Shown in pieces: positions 43,823-54,743 of a stretch of 64,000 bases of DNA. This DNA comes from Datisca glomerata (taxonomy: Eukaryota > Streptophyta > Magnoliopsida > Cucurbitales > Datiscaceae). A program made the position numbers and the translations under genes. The notes beneath the pieces are model-generated. The model did not search any database. It was not told the DNA's origin and saw only the letters and a program-made list of their open reading frames with translations. The stretch lies in NCBI GenBank assembly GCA_003255025.1, contig QANY01007891.1, positions 1,642,558 to 1,706,557 of the forward strand. Reading direction: 5' to 3'. Position 1 is the stretch's first letter. Each line of letters opens with the position of its first letter.

Positions 43823-45801
43823 TATCAGAATATGTCTATAAAATAGTGTGTAATAACTATTTATTTGTATTTAATTATTTCTCAAACATTTGTATTACAA
43901 TATTTTCTATGAATAAATTGAAAATTTTTATTTTAAATTAAAGCGTGTTTATAAATTACTCAAGTTCTAGAATTATTATCAACAAAAGAAGAGTGAAGAG
44001 AGAAGCGTCTCTAGATGAACTCTTCTGAAATAGTTCAGAACGATATTCAAAGTCCTAGGATCGATTGGGCAATCGAATCCGATTACGACTATTAGGTTGA
44101 ACAGTTGGATGTCAGTCTTAGGGCATAAGAGTGGAGACTTAAATGGTCAACTTAGATATGTTATGAACATGGTAACAGATTAGTTTAGAGCCTAAAACCT
44201 TTTAACTAGCTCTAAATCTAATTGTTATACCTTAATGATATTTTCATAATTACCTTAATCTTGAGGTGAATACGTAACTTGACTTGGTTAATTGCAATCT
44301 TTGATATGTCAAATGAGTGAGTTCGAATTGACGGGCAATACCTCGACTGTTGTGATTATAATTTAATTAAGTAGGAGTTGTGTGATTCACAGATATGTAA
44401 ATTTATGGTTAGATTACGAAAACAACAATATCACCTCATGCTTTTATTGATGATTGTGTGAATAAATTAACTCGACCAAGTATTCGATGAAATGAGTCAT
44501 TGAATAAGACTTGTGAATTGTACGAGACAATTCACTATAATGTCTTCCTTATTCATAGTCAATAAAAGAGTATACAATTCACTATAATGTCTTCCTTATT
44601 CATAGTCAATAAAGGAGTTAAGAAAATAATAACAAAAGAGGTAAAACGGTAATTTTACATTCCACTCTTGTTACTAATATTCACGATGAGTATTATGTTA
44701 AAATATTCTGTGGACCATTAAAATAAATACACTTTATTTACACTAACAGAAAATATAAAGCGCATGAATCAAGAGTTAATTGGGCATCGAACCCATCGTA
44801 GAGTCGACGATGTCAGAATTAAATAGGTTGGAAATTTATGGAGATAAATTCATCGGGTATTTGAATCCTAAGCTTTGTTCATGTGGGTCCATTCGATCTT
44901 AAAAATAGCTCAGAGAACAAGAAATGAAAAACGAACTAAGTTGGACCCAAATGTGTTTTGGTGCTAAGGCATATTTCTTACGCCTATATGTGATAGGTGT
45001 TGTCACTTAGGTTAGTTAAATGTAATTTTTTTTATTGAATTAATTATTAATTATTTTTTAATTATTAAATAATTAGTTAAATAAAATTAATTAATTAATT
45101 GATAATAATCAATTATATTTATCAATTGAATTGATGAATTTTGATACAACTAAAACTCTAGAAGATCATGTAATTTTTGGCAATAATAGATAATTAGTAG
45201 AATTTTCAGAAAATTTGTAATATATGAGTATATTTGTAAATATCGAAACTTACATTTTAATAAATATCTAATAACAATTTGATTACAAAGAGATAACAAG
45301 TATTAGATATAGTTGTTATCAAAACACACAAAAAGAGAGAGAAATGTTTTCTCCTCTCACTATTGTTTTCGCCGAAATGAATTTGAAGAATGAAAGATTT
45401 GATTTTTCTTCTTCAATAGTTTTGAAAGTCCATACTCAAATTCCTACGTAAAATTCTTCTGAGATATATTTATAAAATTAACGAGTGGTTGTTGGTAGAC
45501 TAATTCAGAAATCGTTCATGGAAAATCAAGTTCGTGATTTTGATCTTAAAGCTTGAAGAACAAGAAGAACGTTCGAGGGAGTTCCATCAGTTCAGAAATT
45601 CTCTGATACAGAGTAAATGTGACAAATTGTTTTTCCTTAATCTATTCGTTTTAATATCATATACGCATGATCAAACCAAAATTAGTTTTAAATTATTTAA
45701 TATGATTAAATAAGTTAAATCAAAATTGTTTTATATTTCGCCCACTTAATTCGTGGTTCAGATCTAATTTTCTTTAATTTTAAAATCGATCAATCCTAGC
45801 A
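43823..45801 (+). repeat. Copia-2 5' LTR
   Basis: 1979 bp. The first dinucleotide has mutated from TG to TA. It includes a 47-bp tandem duplication (44527-44620) absent from the 3' LTR. Confidence 0.88.
44527..44620 (+). repeat. 47-bp tandem duplication inside the Copia-2 5' LTR
   Basis: 'acaattcactataatgtctt...' occurs at 44527 and 44574. The 3' LTR has one copy, so the duplication happened after insertion. Confidence 0.92.
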
Positions 45802-46345
45802 ATTGTTATTGGGGGCGTAGGTTTTAGTTATGCATATAGATAATTAAAACGAACGTATCATGAATTTTATGGATATTGGCATATGTTTGTATGGTAGATT
45901 CAAAATTGTTTTGAATATATTTTGTGATTGGATCCTGAATTATTGGCTCAGACGTTTTTTATTTAGAATTTATGTATGCTGAATTTGAGGCATAGAAATT
46001 TATGTAATTTAATTATTATAATTGTTGTAAAATTTAAATTTGTTGTAAATTCATCATCCCTCAAAATCGTCAGCGGAAATTGTCGGGCAACCACTAAGAA
46101 GACGCGGGGAATGCTATTGTTCACGTCGACACTGTTCACTGGTGGCTGTTCACGCCAGTACTGTTCACCGCTGGCTACCGCTCGCCGCTGCTGCCATGTG
46201 TTGTCCCTTACACAGTAGAATCCTAATCGGATTAGGAAACCTACAAGTTTTGGAAACCCATGGTTGTAGGAAACATAGGGTTTTTTAAATTCATATTTTG
46301 AAATATGATTTCAAAATCAATTTTAGACCCTTATTTAATTTTAGT

Positions 46346-46500
46346 TTAAGGAAAAAATGTAATTTACACCCTTAAAGTTTGATCATTCAGTAATTTACAC
46401 CTTTAAACTATTTATTTAACATCAAATATCCTTAAAGTATAAGAATTAACCATTTACACCTCTATCGTTGATCTTCCATTAAAATATAACAGTTTTACAT
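46346..46500 (+). repeat. Left inverted terminal repeat of the nested MULE-like element
   Basis: Three 'atttacacc' words in a row; pairs with 47485-47631. Confidence 0.8.
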
Positions 46501-47133
46501 TAAATTGGTAAAAAATTAAAGTAATTAAATTATAAACTAAAAGACTAAAAAGACAAACTGTGTTGCTAACGCCAGCTCCGCTGTTCTCAGCTCTCAGCTT
46601 CCTCTGCGATCAAACTGTCGTCCTCATTCTTAGTGATTCACCCTACCTCCGTGACTCCTTCCTCTCATCATTCTAAAATCCCTAATCCCCTAAAATTCAT
46701 CTCATCTTCATCATCCCTAGCCCGATGCCAGCGACTGAACTGCGTTGCTCGACAACGCAATTGAGCCTTGCCCGATGGTCGACGGAGTCATGCACGACGA
46801 CTGAGCTGCGCGACGCCAACGACTGAGCTACAACCTGTTAGATATTTCTTCTCTCTCTCTCTCTCTTGAGCTCTGTCTGTTACGAATGCGATTTGAGTTT
46901 CTGTCTGAGACGACGTGACTCTATACGATCTATGTTGATTGTTGTTTGTTCGAATAACATATATGTATTTTTGCTACGTTGTTTTTGCGAATGCGATTTG
47001 AGTTTCTGTCACGATTCTATGTGTTTGTTCGATTCTATAAACTGTATTTTGCTTCTGTTGTGTTGATATGTATTTTTCTAAGTCTCTTGCAAATTCAATT
47101 TTGTATTCTTGAGATTTTTTCTGATTTGCTCCG

Positions 47134-47430
47134 TTGCAAATTCTGATCGGATGGAAGCCAACTGTGGTTTTCAAGGACGAAGTAAAAGGATTGAAGACAA
47201 AATCGTCCAACAAATACATCAATTTCAATATATTCACTAATTTCTCCATTACCCATATGAAAAATCTCAAGCATGAGGGGAACAATGTTTTCCCTAGAAG
47301 GATTTGGGGGATTAGGATAGAAGAAGGCATGTTCCTAGAAAACCAGCATGATATCATTTGTTGGAGCAAAGTGCGAGCTTGCTTCAACTCCTATGGATTT
47401 GGGGGACTAGAATTAGGAGAAGACTGTTAG
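47134..47430 (+). CDS. Open frame carried by the nested MULE-like element, family unknown
   Basis: 98 codons, TAG stop, lying between the inverted repeats. Preceded by a CT-rich stretch at 46845-46866 and T-rich, intron-like sequence, which would fit a captured 5' UTR, intron and exon. The protein is mixed in composition, with no signal peptide or membrane segment and no domain I recognise. Probably a captured host-gene fragment rather than a working gene. The overlapping minus-strand frame (46974-47387) is the less likely reading. Confidence 0.3.
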   Translation: MQILIGWKPTVVFKDEVKGLKTKSSNKYINFNIFTNFSITHMKNLKHEGNNVFPRRIWGIRIEEGMFLENQHDIICWSKVRACFNSYGFGGLELGEDC

Positions 47431-47484
47431 ATTTTAGTTTAATTGGTGTTTTTTTAATATTTTAGTTTCAGTAATTAAATAAAA

Positions 47485-47631
47485 AACTGTTAGATTTTAA
47501 CGGAAGTTAGACGATAAGGGTGTAAATGGCTAATTCTCATACTTTAAGGGTGTTTGATGTTAAATAAGTAGTTTAGGGGTGTAAATTATTAAATGGTTAA
47601 ACTTTAGGGGTGTAAATTACCTTTTCCCTTA
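47485..47631 (-). repeat. Right inverted terminal repeat of the nested MULE-like element
   Basis: Reverse complement of the left arm, with 'ggtgtaaat' words in the opposite orientation. Confidence 0.8.
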
Positions 47632-48775
47632 ATTTAATTTGGTAAATTTTTCAACACTTGTATGATTGTCATTTATTTTAAAATTGTTTTAAGAATAATC
47701 AATTTACTAATTACTTGGTAATTTGTTTATCAAAGTAAAAATATATTAGAAAATTAAAATTTTTAATTTAAAAATTATTTTTAAAAATGAAACTATTATT
47801 TTTATATAGTGTTACAAAATGGTGGGACAACGTGGGGACGAAAAATCAAATTGCAGACGCCATAGAGATTAGTTCATAAATTAATTTATAATTTATTTAT
47901 TATTTTTTTATGGGTTGTAATTAGAAATGAGCTAATAGAGAGGTTAAATTTTAATGTATGATTTAATTTTAATCGCGCATCATCATATAACATGACATAT
48001 AGATTAGGAATCTTCTAATATCAAATTGCCATATATCATGTACATGCATCATTTTAGATTAATTGTGATAATGGTTATATTTCATTACAATACAAAATTT
48101 ATAATGGTTATGATTTACAATTAATAAAGGATCTATAAATTTCATCAAGTTTTTCAAAATTAATAAAAGTAATGTTTTTTAAAAACAACTGAAAATCTAA
48201 TTTCTTTTCAAAAACTAAGTGGGAGGGTCGTTTACGTTGAAACATTCCCAAGGTCTTCAATGCAAACTTGATCGTGCCACGAGGAAGGGTTAGAACCACT
48301 CGTAGAGGTCCTCACTTGAATGTGAGAAACATTGAAATCGTGTGACTTTGAGTCACCGAGTTGCTTCAGAAACTAAGACTTCTAAAGAGAGTGGTAGGGC
48401 ATGACCATCTCATAGACGGATTGTTAATCCATAGCCAACTTTAAGAGTAGATGCGTTGGTTAAACACTTAGACTGAAGTACATTGGAATCCCTCATAGAG
48501 GCTAGTCAATGGGGCCAAGGTGACCAAAATAATGGGTGATTGGTTAAGCTAGATGTGGACGCATTTGAGCGTTAACCAAATGAGAGGAGTCTCGATGCGA
48601 TAAGAGATAGTTTGGACTTCATCCCTCGATGAGATAAGCTATCATTTTTTATCGTAATATCATGGATGAAATTTTTTTAATGAATTTTAAAATATCTAAC
48701 AGTTGCATCATGCATCATACTTTCCTAAACAACTGAGCTTTATTTACACTGCTTTATTTATTCTTTTCGGTAGTC

Positions 48776-49580
48776 ATGTCGCCTCTCTCAACTATTCTTA
48801 ACGCGAATAAATTCAACAGTGAAAATTATGTGGATTGTAAACGAAATCTTGATACCGTGCTGACGGTAGGAAAGCACAAGTTTGTGCTAACTAGCCCTTA
48901 TCCTCTTGAGCTTATTACTGAATCGACTCATGAGGAAAATGATGCTTATACTTCTTGGCTGCGTTCTGATGAGATCGTCAGATGTTACATCTTGACATCT
49001 ATGAGCAATGTGTTGCAACAGCAACATCAGAACTTTGAGGCTGCCACTGCTATGATGTTAAACATCACCGAAATGTTCGGGGATCAGGGTCGTCAAGCCA
49101 TCCAGACAACTGTGCGTAACTTCATGAACTGCAGGATGAAACCTGGAACTCCTGTTAGAGAACATATGATGTTGGTCATAAGTTATCTGAACGAGATGAA
49201 GATCATAGGTGCTCAAGTCAATGGTGAGACTCAAGTGGATATGATCCTAGAGACTTTTCCTAGTACCTTTGAAAACTTTAAGCTTAATTATTTGATGAAT
49301 AAGCTGTACTCACTTCCTGAGCTCATGAAGAAGCTGCAAGCTGCTGAGACCGTGTGTCTGAAGTGCAAGATGATATCTGGAGAGGCTAACTTTACTGAAA
49401 GTAGGCCTTCCACCTCTAGCTCTAAGAAGAAAGAGAGAAGGGGTCCATGGAAAGAGAAAGAGCAGAAGACGAGAGCTGCTAAAGGCAAGAGCACCGCAAG
49501 AGTAGACAAGTCGAAAGACAAGTGTCATCATTGTGAGACTGCTGGTCATCGGAAACGCAACTGCCCAGAATATCTCAAAG
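48776..49580 (+). pseudogene. Copia-2 gag
   Basis: Open from ATG 48776 through a Copia gag of about 265 residues: 'FNSENYVDCKRNLDTVL' near the start, 'PGTPVREHMMLVISYLNEM' in the middle, a Lys/Arg-rich linker, then an intact CCHC zinc knuckle 'CHHCETAGHRKRNCPEYL' (49522-49575). This is the best preserved frame in the element. Confidence 0.9.
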
Positions 49581-51238
49581 GGTTGAGATTTAAATGTATA
49601 GTAATGGTTACTGAGGCATGTTATGTAGATGACTCTACTTTTTCTTGGATTGTAGACTATGTAGCTACTAACCACATCTGTTGCTCCCTCTAAGAGTTCA
49701 GGTAAATCAGAAGGCTTGACGATGGTGAGTTCAGCTTTCACTGGAAGAATGAAATACTAGTATCAGCAGCATCAGTGAGAACTTTTAAATTATATTTTGA
49801 GAAATATTTTACTATTTTACGTGATGTTTATTATGTCCCCATATTCTACTGGTGCATCAATTAAGCAAGGATTTGATCTCAAATTCATCAATAAAGATAT
49901 TGATATTTTTAGAAATGAATGCTTAATTACTATTGCATAAATGATTAATAAATTGTATCCCGTGAAACATGTTGTACCCATGATTTGTGACACTGAAGTG
50001 AATATCGATTCACATAGGAATAGTAAAAGGTTGAACTATGACTCAACTGATCTAATCTATCTGTGGTACTTTACATCTTGGACATGTTAGCCTAGACAGG
50101 ATTAAAAGACTTGTGAAGGATGGTCATTTGCAATATTTAAGTGTGGGTTCAATACCCACATGTGAATCTTTTATAGAAGGTAAAATGACCAAGAGATCTT
50201 TTTCATCAAAAGGTGAAGAGCCACTCAATGCCTTAAACTCATATATAGTGATGTATGTGGGTCATTGAATATCCAAGCGATAAAAGGTTATGAATACTTT
50301 GTAACTTTCACTGACGACTACTCACATTGTGGTCATGTTTATTTAATGCATCAAAAGTCTGAAACCTTTGAAAAGTTCAAAGAATATAAGGCCTTGGTTG
50401 AAAAGCAATTAGAAAAATAAATCAAAACACTACTATCTGATCGTGGTGGATAGTACTTGCTAGGAGAGTTCAAGGACTTTCTTAAGGAAGAATGTATTAT
50501 TTCCCAGCTTACAACACTTGGTACACCACAGTAAAATGGTGTGTCAGAGAGAAGGAATCGAACTTTGATGGATATGGTTAGATCTATGATGAGTTACTCA
50601 TCCCTCCCATATTCGTTCTCGGAAAATTCCTTACTAACATCGACATATATTTTGAATCAAGTTCCATCAAAGACGGTGCCTGGTACATCATATGAAAGAT
50701 GGTATGGGTGAAAGTCGTCCGTTCACCATTTTAGAATATGAGGTTGCCCAACACATATTTAAGAACGAAGACATACAAATTGGCCAGTCGTTCAGAATTG
50801 TGCATGTTTGTAGGATATCCTATGGGAGCGAAGGGATATATCTTTTACAGTACGACTGATAAGAAAATGTTTGTTAGCACGAATGCTCATTTTCTCAAAG
50901 AAAATTATATTAAAAGTCTACAGCTAAGAAGCACAGTTATGCTAGAAGAATTATTGAGTGCGAGAACACCGACTCCCCAGTCAGAAAATATTTATGATTC
51001 AATAATGGAATAACAACGACATGAGCCAGAGACTATAGAGCCTCGACGTAGTGGGAGAGTTGTGAGACAACCTGAAATGTACATGTCCTATGGAGAAGCT
51101 TTGACAGTTGTCTCAAACAAAGACCTAGATGAACCGATCTCTTACTCGAATGCCATCGCTGGTCCTGAAGGAAACTTATGGTAGGAAGCCATGAATGTTG
51201 AGATACATTTGATGTACTCGAACGGAGTCTAGAAACTT
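49581..51238 (+). pseudogene. Copia-2 protease and integrase
   Basis: The protease region reads 'WIVDYVATNHIC', with the catalytic DSG replaced by DYV. A TAA follows at 49691-49693. Integrase pieces in three frames include 'LHLGHVSLDRIKRLVKDGHL' (50068), 'TFTDDYSH.GHVYLMHQKSE' (about 50310) and 'LASRSELCMFVGYPMGAKGY' (50770-50835). Many stops. Confidence 0.82.
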
Positions 51239-52321
51239 GTGGATCCTCCTGAAGGGGTAAAACTCGTAGGATGCAAATGGATCTATAAGAAGAAAGAAGG
51301 TCCAGATGGGAATGTAGAGACATTAAAAGCTAGGCTAGTAGCCAAGGGCTACACCCAAAAGGAAGGTATAGACTACAATGATACATTTTGTCTATTGCTA
51401 CTGCCCTTGATTATGAAATTTGGCAAATGGACGTCAACAATGCCTTTCTGAATGAATATCTTAAAGAGCGCATTTATATGGCTCAACCAGACGGGTTCAT
51501 GGAGAATGGCCAAGAGGGTAAAGTTTGCGAACTGCAGAAATCCATTTATTTACTTAAGTAAGCGTCACAGTCATGAAATATTAGATTCGATGAAACTGTT
51601 AAGAACTATGGTTGTGAACAGTTGGTGGATAAACCCTGTGTGTATAAGTTGATACACAAAAGGAAGGTGATTATTCTAGCCTTTGTATGTAGATGTTATT
51701 CTACTAATTGGGAATGATGTAGGATAATTGTCTGATGTCAAGTTTTGGCTTGCAAGCAATTTGACATGAAAGATCTTGGAGAAGCTGCATATGTCTAAGG
51801 TATTCAGATCTTTCGAGATCGGAAGAACACGTAATTAGCACTTTCTCAAGCATTTTATATTATAAGGTGTTGGATTGCTTCAGTATGTAAAACTTCAAGA
51901 AGGTATTTATTCCCTTTAGACATAGAGTCAGCCTCTCCAAGGAGCAGCCTCCCACGACTCCTCAAGAAGAGAACGATTTGAGAAGGATACCCTATGCCTC
52001 AGCTGTAGGAAGCCTCATGTACGCGATGCTTTATAATAGACCTAATATTTGCTATATATGGGCGTGGTAAGTCGTTTCCAATCTAATCATGTAATCGAGC
52101 ATTGGAATGTCGTCAAGCATATCCTTAAGTATCTTAGGAGAACAAGGAATTGCATGCTTGTGTATTCAGGTAGTGACTTGAATATGACAGGGTATATAGA
52201 TTTTGATTTTCAAGTTGATAAGGAGGACTCTAGGCGGTCCTACTTCTGGATCCGTGTTCATCCTGAATGGTGGAGCATTGTATAGAGAAGTATCAAACAA
52301 TCTTTCATTGCTGTTTCTACC
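51239..52321 (+). pseudogene. Copia-2 reverse transcriptase, catalytic motif changed
   Basis: 51239-51390 gives '[20 protein letters not shown]', then '[20 protein letters not shown]'. Frameshifts follow, around '[14 protein letters not shown]'. The catalytic box at about 51684-51715 reads YVDVILLIGN, with the second Asp of YVDD lost. Connection sequences to RNase H remain in pieces (52049-52285). Confidence 0.85.
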
Positions 52322-52675
52322 ATGAAAGCTGAGTATGTGGCAGCTTGTGAAGATGCAAATGAGACTATATGGCTTAGGAAGTTCTTGAAGACTTTAGAAG
52401 TTGTTCCAGACACTGACAAACCCATGACACTTTATTGTGATAACAGTGGGGCTGTAGTGAATTCTAAGCAACCTAGAAGCCATAAGAGATCCAAACACAT
52501 AGAACGTAAGTATTACCTGATTAGAGAGATTGTTCAGCGTGGAGACTTTGTGGTTACGCATATTTTGACGGTCAACAACCTGACAGATCCATTCATGAAG
52601 ACTTTAAGCAGTAAAGTTTTTTACGGTCATCTGGAGGGCTTGGGGATAAGAGATTGTACATACTTACTTTAGTCT
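52322..52675 (+). pseudogene. Copia-2 RNase H
   Basis: An open 116-codon stretch: 'MKAEYVAACEDANETIWLRK', 'LYCDNSGAVVNSKQPRSH', 'RSKHIERKYYLIREIVQRGD', 'LTDPFMKTLSSKVF'. Ends at TAG just before the purine tract and 3' LTR. Confidence 0.9.
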
Positions 52676-52686
52676 AAGTGGAAGAT

Positions 52687-54573
52687 TGTTGGAGTATGTC
52701 CATAAAGTAGCGTGTAATAATTATTTATTTGTATTTAGTCATCTCTTAGACATTTGTATTACTTAATTTTTTATGAATAAATTGAAAGTTTTATTTTAAA
52801 TTAAAGTGTGTTTATAAATTACACATTTTCTGGAACTATTATCAATGAAAGAAGAGTGAAGACATAAGCATTTATAAAGGAACTCTTCTGAAATAGTTCG
52901 AAATGATATTCACAGTATTAGGATCGACTGGACAATCGAATTTGATTATGACTGTTAGGTTGAACCATTGGATGTCAGTTTTGGGGCGTAACAAATTAGT
53001 TTAAAGCCCAAAACCATTTAACTAGATCTAAATCTAATTGTTACACCTTAAAGATATTTTCATAATTACTTTAATCCTGAGGTGAATACGTAACTTGACT
53101 TGGTTAGCTTCAATATTTGATATGTAAAATGAGTGAGTTCAAATTGGCGGCAATATCTCAGATGTTGAGATTGTAATTTAAATAAGTAGAAGTTGCGTGA
53201 TTCACATTTATGAAAATTCCTGGGTGGATTGCGAAAGCTACAATATCACATTATGCTTTATTGATGGGTGTGTGAATAAATTAACTTAGCCAAGTATTTG
53301 ATGGAATGAGTCATTGAATAAGACTTGTGAATTGTAAGAGACAATTCATTATAATGTCTTTCTTATTCACAGTTAATAAATGAGTTATGAAAATAATGAC
53401 AAGAGGGGTAAAATGATAATTTTACATTCCGCTCTTTTTACTGATATTCACGATGTGTATTATGTTAAAATATTATGTGGACCCTGAAAATAAATAGAGT
53501 TTATTTACACCAACAAAAAAAGTAGCGTGCATGAATTGAGAGTTGATTCGGTATTGAACCTATAGTGGAGTCGTACGATGTTAGGATTAAATAGGTCAGG
53601 AATTTTTGGAGATAAATTCACCAGGTATTTGAATCCTAAGCTTTGTTCATGTGGTTCTATTCATTCTCATAAATTGCTCAGAGAACAAGAATAGAAAAAT
53701 GAACTAAGTTACACCAAAATGTGATTTGGTGTCAAGACATATTTTCTACACCTATATGTGATAGGTGATGTCACTTAAGTTAGTTAAGTGTAATTGTTGT
53801 ATTCAATTAATTATTTATTATTAGATAATTATTAGATAATTAGTTAAATAAAATAAATAGATTGATTGATTGATAATGATCAATTATATTTATAAATTGA
53901 ATTGATGAATTTTGGTATAACTAAAAATCTAGGAGATTATGAAATTTTTGGCAATAATATATACTTAGGGGAGTTTCTAGAAATTTTATAATATATGAGT
54001 ATATTTATAAATATCAAAAATTATATTTTGATAAATATCTAATAGCAATTTGATTGTAAAAAGATAGCGAGTATTAGATACAGTTGTTGTTATCAACATA
54101 CAAAAGAGAGAAATCATTTTCTCCTCTCACTACTGTTGCCGCCGAAATTAATCTGAACAAGGGAAGATTTGATTTTTCTTCTTCAATCATTTTGAGAGCC
54201 CACATTCAAATCCTTACATAAAATTCTTCTGAGATATATTTATAAAATTAACGGGAAGTTATTGGTGGACTAATTCAGAAATCATTTGTGGAAGATCAAG
54301 TTCGTGATTTTGATCTTAAAGCTTGAAGAACACGAACAATGCTCGAGAAAGTTCCACCAGTTTAGAAATTCTCCAATACAAAGTAAAGGTGAAAAATTAT
54401 TTTCTCTTAATCTATTCGTTTTAATATCGTATATGCATGATAAACTAAAATTAGTTTTAGATTATTTAATATGATTAAATAAGTTAAATCAAAAAAATTC
54501 TGAGATTCCGTCCACGAACCGTTTGTGATTCAAATCTAATTTTTTTTAATTTTAAAACTGATCGATCTTAGCA
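52687..54573 (+). repeat. Copia-2 3' LTR
   Basis: 1887 bp, starting TGTTGG and ending GCA. It lacks about 50 bases present in the 5' LTR near 44120-44170 and has a single copy of the 47-bp unit. Confidence 0.9.
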
Positions 54574-54743
54574 GCACCTGTAAAAAATTGGATAGAACCT
54601 TATCTCTAATACATTGTTGCTCTGTTTTAATATGCTTAGATCTACCATGAGTGATAGGATTAGAGACAAGAGCAACAACTTTAAGTTTGTCACACCAGAT
54701 TGTTGATGGAAACAAAGGAGAAACATGAAGCTCATAGAGAATG
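54574..54743 (-). mobile_element. Copia-0: RNase H segment on the far side of Copia-2
   Basis: On the minus strand, 54743 down to 54576 reads 'ILYELHVSPLFPSTIWCDKL', then 'LVSNPITHGRSKHIKTEQQC' and 'IRDKVLSNFLQV', an RNase H core. It is directly continuous, after removal of Copia-2 and one GCACC copy, with 'LYVPSHDQTTD' at 43822 and below. Cut on its other side by the Copia-3 LTR. Confidence 0.82.

Larger units (their letters stand above)
46342..47631. mobile_element. Mutator-like non-autonomous element nested in Copia-2
   Basis: The left arm from about 46346 ('ttaaggaaaaaatgtaattt', running through 'acaccc.taaagttt.a.ca.t') matches in reverse complement the right arm ending near 47631 ('ttaagggaaaaggtaattt' when reversed) over roughly 140-150 bases. 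The 9-mer atttaattt occurs on both sides (46333-46341 and 47632-47640), the length expected for Mutator target duplications. Four extra bases between the left 9-mer and the alignable arm leave the left edge uncertain. The interior is GC-richer and unlike Copia sequence. Confidence 0.78.
45802..48775 (+). other. Copia-2 leader region with nested element
   Basis: Begins with a degenerate primer-binding site ('attgttattgggg' in place of TTGGTATCAGAG). It includes repeated 'ctgttcac' words at 46120-46170 and is interrupted by the Mutator-like element at 46342-47631. The rest up to gag is AT-rich with no coding evidence. Confidence 0.6.
43823..54573 (+). mobile_element. Copia-2: inactive Ty1/Copia element with ~1.9-kb LTRs
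   Basis: LTRs 43823-45801 and 52687-54573 match along their length. The pentamer GCACC lies directly before the element (43818-43822) and directly after it (54574-54578), a perfect target-site duplication. The 3' LTR starts TGTTGGAG, with TATCAGAA at the 5' copy, and both end in GCA. The insertion split the RNase H region of Copia-0. Internal genes follow Copia order but are decayed, and a DNA transposon sits in the leader. Confidence 0.93.

Noticed and set aside
47134..47387. Minus-strand frame 46974-47387 as the real gene of the nested element
   Set aside because: It overlaps the plus-strand frame, and the leader-like CT tract and intron-like sequence favour the plus strand; neither has a known domain.
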